This document shows, piece after piece, positions 9,303 through 15,065 of a stretch of DNA of 15,065 bases (position 1 is its first letter; every line of letters starts with the position of its first letter). The notes beneath the pieces were generated by a model, which saw only the letters and a list, made by a program, of their open reading frames with translations, did not search any database and was not told the origin of the DNA. This DNA is from Hesseltinella vesiculosa (taxonomy: Eukaryota; Mucoromycota; Mucoromycetes; Mucorales; Cunninghamellaceae), in NCBI GenBank assembly GCA_002104935.1, contig MCGT01000077.1, forward strand, positions 1-15,065, read 5' to 3'. The position numbers and the translations under genes are program-made.

Positions 9303-9389
9303 CCATTTTTGGTCGATCACATGCGGAGCCAAACATGAGCCAAAAATGGATTCGCCACAGATCGTCACCAAAATTTCCATGGCTCATGT
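9303..9389. repeat. Overlapping inverted-repeat cluster
   Basis: CCATTTTTGG (9303-9312) is the exact reverse complement of CCAAAAATGG (9340-9349). Overlapping the right arm, ACATGAGCCA (9333-9342) is the exact reverse complement of TGGCTCATGT (9380-9389). The shared middle arm could pair with either side, so two alternative hairpins are possible. It lies just downstream of dispersed repeat copy B and may belong to the same element. Confidence 0.7.
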
Positions 9390-9530
9390 GTAGGATATAC
9401 ACTGTTGATAGTGAAGCTCCCTAGCCTCTAATAATACTTCTTGATGACGTACATTCCCATAAAAGCATGTCTCGCCAGCCAAAATCATGAGCGTCGACCA
9501 ACATTTTTGCAAAAAAAAAAAAAAAAAAAA

Positions 9531-9780
9531 AAGTTGCCACCAAACGGCATTTCATTGTTTTCCTTTCCAATTAGGCATCGTTCAACCTAAGCAGCCTACT
9601 CTAAAAATACTCAGTGAGGATCTAATAAAAAAGGGGGTTCTACTCCTTTGTAAAAAAAAAATAGCTGCCGCCAAACGGCATTTCATTGTTTTCCTTTCCA
9701 ATTAGGCATCGTTCAACCTTAGCAGCCTACTCTAAAAATACTCAGTGAGAAACTAATAAAAAAGGGGGTTCTACTTCATT
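9531..9780 (+). repeat. 131-bp tandem duplication, two copies
   Basis: The copies begin at about 9531 and 9662 and match almost base for base from CAAACGGCATTTCATTG (9541 and 9672) through AAAAAAGGGGGTTCTACT, with a few substitutions. Each copy is preceded by an A run (about A22 and A10). The high identity suggests a young duplication, perhaps by slippage or unequal exchange between the A runs. Confidence 0.92.
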
Positions 9781-10114
9781 GTCATTTTTATAAAGCTGTG
9801 GCCCATCATAGTTGAATGGTGGTCACCCGTGACCAGTTTAAATTGCAGTGAAATTGGAGGAGATTTTTGGCATAGCATGGCCACTCCGTCCAACAAGGCT
9901 AGTCTAGCGTCTCTCGCTCATCGAGACAGTGTCTGAGGCAGAAGATGGCATCAGCATAACATTAATCCTAACCGTAGTCTGAAGCTACAAAAAAAAAAAA
10001 AATTGTTGGGGAGGGGTTTATTCGTCAATGACACCAAGTTTAACATTTTCAATTAGTCAACTTGCATTTCCTGTAGCAAAATAGACACAATGAAACAAGC
10101 GAAAAAGTATAAAA
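9781..10114. other. Region without a recognised gene
   Basis: It holds AT-rich sequence with an A14 run near 9988-10001. Nothing else could be supported. Confidence 0.4.
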
Positions 10115-10672
10115 TTGGCTATGAGATGGGAAGAGCCTTTCTTTCATCACTTTTTCTCATTGATTTCTTATTCCACGATGCAAACCACGATGCGAAATAT
10201 CAGAATTATCCAAAATCCTCCTCATTGTCCTGGCTGCAACCATCCCTGTCAGCAGCTAATCTTATTATGCCAAGCCTTTCATCAAGAAAGCGTATCTGAC
10301 AGCATGTGGTTGTCACTGTTGCGCTCGATCAGACCTCCCATTGCAGGTCTGCGCCACGTAGTTGTTGATAGAAATGCTGGGCGTTGCCATTTGCATTTTA
10401 ACTCACCAAGAAGCGCCTATCTTTTTTTTTTTCGCCCTCGTCGTTGGCGACGGGTACGACATATTGATGGACTCCAAACAAGTGTCCTTCCAACAGAAAA
10501 CGATGGGCAGGTGACAAGATACCACGTAGACCCTCATTATCCTGGCCAACCTTGCCACCATAACTTCGCTGTTCCTGCTCCTCTTCCCCCCACGCCAACC
10601 CAACCCTTCCATCGACGTGGTCGAGGTGGTCGAGGTGGCCGACGTGGTCGAGCTGGTCGACGTGGCCATTAG
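10115..10672 (+). CDS. Hypothetical protein with Arg/Gly-rich tail (uncertain)
   Basis: A 185-codon open frame crosses an AT-rich region. The N-terminal third is hydrophobic/aromatic and unconvincing, and the true start could lie later. The middle (SIRPPIAGLRHVVVDRNAG, then HLHFNSPRSAY) loosely resembles the strand-helix pattern of an RNA-recognition motif, but this is only an impression. A T11 run at 10421-10431 codes for consecutive Phe residues and may mark a frame change or an intron edge. The last 18 sense codons before His-stop read RRG/RGG/RAG triplets, as in RGG-box RNA-binding proteins. AATAAA at 10693-10698 follows the stop closely. No homolog is recognised; it may be a decayed gene or a chance frame. 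Confidence 0.3.
   Translation: MAMRWEEPFFHHFFSLISYSTMQTTMRNIRIIQNPPHCPGCNHPCQQLILLCQAFHQESVSDSMWLSLLRSIRPPIAGLRHVVVDRNAGRCHLHFNSPRSAYLFFFRPRRWRRVRHIDGLQTSVLPTENDGQVTRYHVDPHYPGQPCHHNFAVPAPLPPTPTQPFHRRGRGGRGGRRGRAGRRGH
10613..10666 (+). repeat. 9-bp minisatellite, six units
   Basis: Six tandem units of the form CGASSTGGY run without interruption to the CAT-TAG end of the preceding open frame. The 9-nt period keeps the frame, giving Arg-x-Gly triplets. The repeat could also be non-coding. Confidence 0.85.
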
Positions 10673-11037
10673 TTTTTTTTTTTAAAAAAAATAATAAATT
10701 TATGTGTGCCATCTAATTTGCAAAACTCGACAGATTTTTTTTCAAAAAACAAATTAATACCAATTTCAGCAATCAGTCCATGTCTCCCTGTGAATGAAAC
10801 GCAGTAAGGAAAAATAAATGAAGGTCGTGAAGGTTTTTTAACGTCTGACCACAAATTTTTGTCGGCATTAAAAAAGGACGGTAAGTATTCCTAATTTGGA
10901 TGAAAGCCATTCCCTTTCAGTGATCGCGGGCTTGGTTGAAGAAACTTGGCAGGGCTTATTTTTCCACATTGGTGTGCAAATAAAACAAATCTTAGCGTGG
11001 TATTATCCCTCTTTTTTTTCAAAAATTTTATTAAGAC
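10673..11037. other. AT-rich spacer without a recognised gene
   Basis: It contains adjacent T and A runs at 10673-10691 and further A/T tracts. AATAAA-type signals occur near 10693 and 10813. Short frames on the minus strand run through the homopolymers and are not supported. Confidence 0.4.
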
Positions 11038-11690
11038 AAGGTTCGCCAACGACGAAAAGGCGATAACGGTGGCGTTGCGTTGAGACGAAAAAGAAAGTCG
11101 GACGACCACGCTTTCTAGGCGATGAGCACAAAACATTTTTATCGACCTTGTATATTTACCAACCATTCACGACAGTTGGAGAGGCAATCGGCACGCTGAC
11201 AAGTGAATTTGAAGGCATCAGTATCCAAACAACCGCTGTGACCAACTTTTTAAAAAAGGAGCTGCAATTGACGTTCAAGCGAGTTATTTTTCATCCTGAG
11301 GAGCACAACTCTTCGCGCACCATTGCCAAACGTTTCAAGAATGGCTTTCCAAAGGCTCGCCTTACCTTACAAATTGTGTCTATACTTACAAACTGTGTCT
11401 TTATCCATGAAGCCAGTTTCAACATCAATCTGCGCCTACTGATTGGATACCTCTATGTGTACTTGCCACCTTACTCACACGAACTCAACTCAATTAAGCT
11501 GTTTTGGGCTGAGATCAACTACCTTGTTCGACGAGATCGGTTGGAAAAAACATAGCAACTGTCATTACGCATTCGCAGAGCATGCATAAAAGTTCCTTAT
11601 GAGCACTTGAGAGATTACACCCAACATTCGATAGAATTCTTTGAAAAGCATTTAAGCAAGGAGACCATACATATAATAAATCGCGGTTAG
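11038..11690 (+). pseudogene. Decayed Tc1/mariner-IS630 superfamily transposase
   Basis: The main frame runs from about 11082 (KKVGRPRFLGDEHKTFL) through a helix-turn-helix-like region (TVGEAIGTLTSEFE, then AVTNFLKKELQLTFKR) to the DDE domain. The segment CVFIHEASFNINLR corresponds to the first catalytic motif, usually VFxDExGF, here with His in place of Asp. About ten residues later the frame reads YLPPYSHELNSIKLFW, the motif around the third catalytic residue. The block between them, normally about 90-130 residues with the second Asp, is missing. A TAG at 11553-11555 interrupts the frame, but homologous-looking sequence continues in frame (LRIRRACIKVP to KHLSKE) to TAG 11688-11690. Upstream of 11082 the likely N-terminus (RQRRKGDNGGVALR) is in another frame. 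It cannot be active. No reliable terminal inverted repeats were found. Confidence 0.85.
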
Positions 11691-12009
11691 CATGTTATGT
11701 TTCGAGCTGCCAAAAAAAAAAAAGTCCCAATTAAACTCAGAAACAACCGCCACCTCTTTCTCTTAGTTTTTGCGATCCCGCATCTTTTTTATTGGTGAAT
11801 AATGAATATAATACCAGCCAATTGTGAGCTCACCCTCAAATTCAAATTATTCCACAACAAACACATATGATTTGATTAAAAGTCTTCCGAAGGGAGGTGT
11901 GCAAATATCTATTAAGGGCTAAAGTTGTTTAGAAAAAATGCTTGTGAAACCACAGCGGGGTTCTAATAAGCGGTCTTTTTTTTCGGGGTTTTAAAGCGAT
12001 CGTTTTCTT
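11691..12009. other. AT-rich region, nothing recognised
   Basis: It contains an A12 run near 11712-11723 and a motif GGTTCTAATAAGCGGTCTTTTTTTT near 11958. A related form (TTCTAATAACGACCTTTTTTT) recurs near 13210. No gene is supported. Confidence 0.4.
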
Positions 12010-12900
12010 GTGGACTTACAGAGACTTGGACTTGGAAGGGAAGCCCACCACCCACCCATCACCAAAAGGTGATATTGAAGGGATAAAGCCAGCAAGAAGG
12101 ATTTGATGCATGTTTAAGAAGATGGGGTGTAAGATAAGAAGCATGGTTTTTTTTTGGACTTACCAAAGACTTGGTCGGACAGCCCCCTTTCCCACCGCCC
12201 GCCCTCACCAAATGGCTACCCTGAAAGCCAAGCAGGATAGACCAAAGCCAGGAAACTTGCCAGAGAAGTTCTTGCAGCACACCATGAGATTAGTTCGTTT
12301 TTATTTTTCAATTGCTTACCCTGGGAGCCACCAGGAGAGTCCAGAGCCAAGAAGCTTGCCAGAGAAGGTGTTGCTGGTCATCAGTAGATTAGGTTGTTTT
12401 TTTTTTTTTTCTTTTTTTTTTTCAATTGCTTACAATACCCACCTTTCCCGCCGCCCATCCCTCACCAAAAGGCTACCCTGGGAGCCACCAGGAGAGTCCA
12501 GAGCCAAGAGCCACACTGAAAAAAGGCATTGGAGAGCAAGCATACATATCAAACAAGATGGGGTATAAGAAGCAGGTTTTTTTTTCTTTTTTTTTTGACT
12601 TACCAAAGACTTGAAGTCAAAAAAATGCCCACCGGCTGCCCATCACCCTGAAGGGTGATACTGAAGGCCATCCAATTCATGCTTACAGTATAAAGCCATA
12701 GTGAGCAGGCTTTTCAACTAAAGCAGCGCACCAAGAGCAGCATTCCGAGAACACCACACCAAGAAAACAGCATCACCGCTAAAATAATCCAGATTAGGTG
12801 CTAAAAGTCGAGCTTTCCTTTTTTTTTGATGGTAACTTACAGATACTTGAGGTTGGAAGGACTGCACAACGCCCTCCTATCATACGCCGTTGAGTCAAAA
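12010..12900. repeat. Irregular array of degenerate repeats with donor-like edges
   Basis: Modules begin near 12012, 12156, 12314, 12428, 12597 and 12835, giving spacings of about 114-238 bp. Each has a T-rich tract next to CTTACMRA(G/A)(G/A)ACTTG or GCTTAC. Shared inner blocks include CCCTCACCAAAWGGCTACCC (about 12205 and 12461), GGGAGCCACCAGGAGAGTCCAGAGCCAAG (12323 and 12480) and GATGGGGTRTAAG (12121 and 12558). ATCACC...GGTGAT hairpins lie at 12059-12074 and 12643-12660. Read on the minus strand, the module edges are CAAGTCTYTGGTAAG, a good splice-donor sequence. It may be exons of an unknown spliced transcript or a decayed element. Confidence 0.7.
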
Positions 12901-13344
12901 GACCACAGGCCAACAGACGGTGGGTATTAAAAAAGCAAGGATAAGCTTGGTATGCGTCAGCCAATTAAAAGAGAGCGGGCGATAAAATGCACCCTTTCTT
13001 CGGGTGTGACTTGGACCCTTCGATCATGATCGGTTATTTAAAAGACCGCCGGTTTTTGCGGGGAACCTTCTTTTTTTTTTGGGTTTGGCTTCTAATGACT
13101 TGTCCTCGGTGGTGTTGAAGACCAGGTGCATGGTTTGAAGGCGGAAACGGCCTATGAGACAAGTAGCGGATCCATTCCATGGCATAGACATACAACTACA
13201 AGAATTGTATTCTAATAACGACCTTTTTTTGATGTAATAGATGATTCTGTGACTTCTTTTTGCTTGTTTTTAGCATGTTTGAAGACAAGTCTTCCAAATG
13301 AACTGTTAACATGATTTCGTTAATATCATTCAGCATTGTAATTA
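12901..13344. other. Region without a recognised gene
   Basis: It has mixed composition. It contains T tracts near 13071-13080 and 13224-13230, and a near-palindrome CGATCATGATCG at 13021-13032. No supported ORF. Confidence 0.4.
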
Positions 13345-13395
13345 GCATTCATCTTTACCATTAGGCATTCATCTTTGCCATTAGCATTCATCTTT
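13345..13395 (+). repeat. ~20-bp short tandem repeat, 2.5 units
   Basis: GCATTCATCTTT occurs three times, at 13345, 13365 and 13384. The copies are separated by RCCATTAG-type spacers of one-base-different length. Confidence 0.85.
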
Positions 13396-13486
13396 AAAAT
13401 GTATCAGAGATGACGAAATAAGTACAACAACAAATACGAGCAAAAATGGAAAAACAAATCAAACAAAAAAAAATAGGTGAAAAGGC

Positions 13487-13530
13487 GGGAGGGAAAAAAA
13501 AGGGAAAAAAAAGGGAAATGAAAAAAAAGG
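13487..13530 (+). repeat. Polypurine tract with an 11-bp unit
   Basis: GGGAAAAAAAA is repeated exactly at 13491-13501 and 13502-13512 and then partly from 13513. The stretch is almost pure A/G apart from one T. It explains the Phe-rich open frames on the opposite strand, which are not genes. Confidence 0.85.
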
Positions 13531-13679
13531 TCGGTTTGACCCTGTTTTTTGTCGGACATTGGGGCGGACTGTGAATGGCCTTTGGCAGTGCTGATCTGAA
13601 ATAAAAAATGAAGGCAAACTGACGTTGAGGATACAAAAATGTATTGAAGCAAATCATTTTTTTCCAATACGGAATTTAC

Positions 13680-13905
13680 TCCCAGGATTTGTTGAGTGGG
13701 TGATCTTCCTATAAGAAGAGGATGAATGAAAAAAATAAATTAAATTGTCGCCGTTAGCCAATGGGAAGCACTCCCGTATGTGGGGTAAGTGTCCGTGCGC
13801 GGTGCTTCCCTTTTGCAATGAAGATCATCGTCCGAAATGAAAACTACACACATTTTGATGATAACAACATACATATGCGAAGAAAATTGGCATCCTTCTT
13901 CGAAT
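13680..13905 (+). repeat. ~225-bp diverged repeat, copy 1, with 9-bp-stem hairpin
   Basis: Shared blocks with copy 2 include TTAGCCAATGGGAAGCA (13754 here, 13983 in copy 2), CCGTGCGC, TTTTGC and GAAATGAAAA-CTA. GGGAAGCAC (13763-13771) pairs exactly with GTGCTTCCC (13802-13810) around a 30-nt loop. Outer limits are estimated from the recurrence of CCAGGATTT at 13682 and 14128. Confidence 0.65.
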
Positions 13906-14127
13906 ATCTAATGGTTATCAATGTTTAGTCGACGCTTTTGTTCGATAATGAAAAAAAAATATCATAAAATGAACCGCCGCATTTAGCCAATGGGAAGCAT
14001 TCCTAGGTTGTGCCAACGGCCGTGCGCACTACTTTTTGCTGTGGCCAGAACGTTTTTAGAAATGAAAAACTAATGGTAACAATACAAGAAATGGCGAAAA
14101 ATTTGCTACCAATTTAAAGGGATACCA
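13906..14127 (+). repeat. ~225-bp diverged repeat, copy 2
   Basis: It matches copy 1 at an offset of about 229 bp. The right arm of the hairpin has decayed (ACTACTTTTTGC where copy 1 has GGTGCTTCCC), so the stem is lost. CCAGGATTTTGTCGC at 14128 looks like the start of a third, poorly preserved unit. Confidence 0.6.
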
Positions 14128-15065
14128 GGATTTTGTCGCTAGAGCCAGTGGTCTATAATAAAAAAAAAAAATACGGAAGGTGGTGAGCATGTACGGCCAC
14201 CTGTTTGTCCAGAAGCCAGAAACTTTGTTATTTCCTCATGTGCCTGGCACTGATAGTTACAGTAAAACAAGCTCAGCCTCTTATCAACTACATGTTCCTA
14301 TTTCAGGTTGAGCTTACAGCTGGCCAGTCTCCAACAACAGGGAAAGCGAAAGCTATACATGCTGGCATCTTTGTTCCTGCCTCTGTTCTTACCGCTCCAC
14401 TTCATCTGCGTTCATCCATATTTTACCAGCAGGAACGTCATCATACACCCTGTGCTGTGTTTCCTGATGAACACGCAAAGTGAGATCGAATGCACCGAAA
14501 ACAAATGAGGCCGAATGTGCTCAAACGTGGGTCTTGAGACCAAAAATAAGTTTTATTTTTGATATCAGAATTGATTCCATTGTTGGGAAGTGTGAGACTT
14601 TAATTGAGGTTGACAATTAACAAGGAAATCAGAATATGAGGGATAGTGAATGGGCAGAGAGTGATAGCAAATGAGTGGGCGATGCCTTTTCTTTTTATTT
14701 AAAAAAAAAAGAGTTGACGCAAGTGGTTCAACGATGATGTCACACAACTTAGCATCGCAATGTCAGCAAAAGCTCTGAATAGAGACGCCTCATCACGTGC
14801 AGTTTATGTATGAATTTTGGTGGCTATACAAATGGTTCATGGCAAACCCCAGATGGTGACATTGCTTGGAAAAAAAAAACCATGAAAGAGTTGTCAAACT
14901 TTTTTTTTGAATAGGTCCGATTAAACTTTTGTAGGGGACCAAGTTCTTGTGAAAGAAGGAGGCTTGTTGCTAAAAAAAAACATGTTGACTGATAATGATT
15001 ACGCAGCCAGCATGTGAACGATATAGGCTTGACACCTCAGATCGCCCTTAAGTTAGTATGGCGGG
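14128..15065. other. Terminal region without a recognised gene
   Basis: Overlapping open frames at 14205-14508 (up to 92 codons) have no recognisable domain. TATTTCAG near 14300 could be a splice acceptor, but no consistent gene model follows. A runs lie at about 14160-14171, 14701-14710, 14870-14879 and 14971-14979. Confidence 0.4.

Noticed and set aside
10995..11816. TGGTATTAT and its inverse ATAATACCA flanking the transposase fossil as terminal repeats
   Set aside because: Only 9 bp, AT-rich, with no longer arms and no convincing TA duplication. Probably chance.
13321..13400. CRISPR-like array
   Set aside because: Only 2-3 short repeats, spacers nearly identical to one another, and a eukaryotic context. 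It is a simple tandem repeat.
13394..13667. Two Phe-rich minus-strand ORFs of 87 codons
   Set aside because: They are translations of the polypurine tract and its 11-bp repeat in overlapping frames.
14205..14508. Overlapping ORFs of 66 and 92 codons as a secreted or membrane protein
   Set aside because: Hydrophobic stretches differ between frames, no family is recognised and no consistent splice model could be made.

Overview
The window looks like nuclear DNA of an early-diverging filamentous fungus, most likely Mucoromycota (Mucorales type). The evidence is short GT-AG introns of about 45-95 nt, many A/T homopolymer runs (A36 at 1063-1098), compact divergent and convergent genes, and a Fanzor protein of the kind known from these fungi. 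The taxonomic call is an inference from gene style. No rRNA, convincing tRNA, CRISPR array or bacterial-style operon was seen.

Left half, 1-7761, is gene-dense. (1) Positions 3-3194 (+) hold the 3' part of a multi-exon Fanzor gene, a eukaryotic relative of the transposon nuclease TnpB. The RuvC aspartates, a glutamate in the Fanzor-type alternative position and the zinc-finger cysteines are all present. The N-terminal coding region appears to carry two compensating frame breaks. (2) Positions 6102-3486 (-) hold an eight-exon gene for a protein of about 729 residues, with an acidic N-terminus, a coiled coil and a helical C-terminus. It is best compared with the checkpoint adaptor ATRIP/Rad26. 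(3) Positions 6460-7761 (+) hold a six-exon gene for a YEATS-domain protein of the Taf14 type, with a C-terminal ET-like module. Genes 2 and 3 are divergent across a 357-nt spacer; genes 1 and 2 converge on a 291-nt spacer.

Right half, 7762-15065, is AT-rich and repeat-dominated. It holds two diverged copies of a dispersed repeat (about 8074 and 9085), an inverted-repeat cluster (9303-9389), a 131-bp tandem duplication (9531-9780), a weak ORF with an Arg/Gly tail (10115-10672), a decayed Tc1/mariner-IS630-type transposase whose DDE core is internally deleted (11038-11690), an irregular repeat array (12010-12900) whose module edges resemble splice donors on the minus strand, and a repeat of about 225 bp with a 9-bp-stem hairpin (13680-14127). 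No confident host gene was found after 7761.

The two well-supported cellular genes are probably ordinary nuclear genes: a DNA-damage signalling adaptor and a chromatin/transcription reader. The Fanzor is the most notable element because it belongs to the eukaryotic RNA-guided nuclease family. Its 5' end and any left element boundary lie outside the window.
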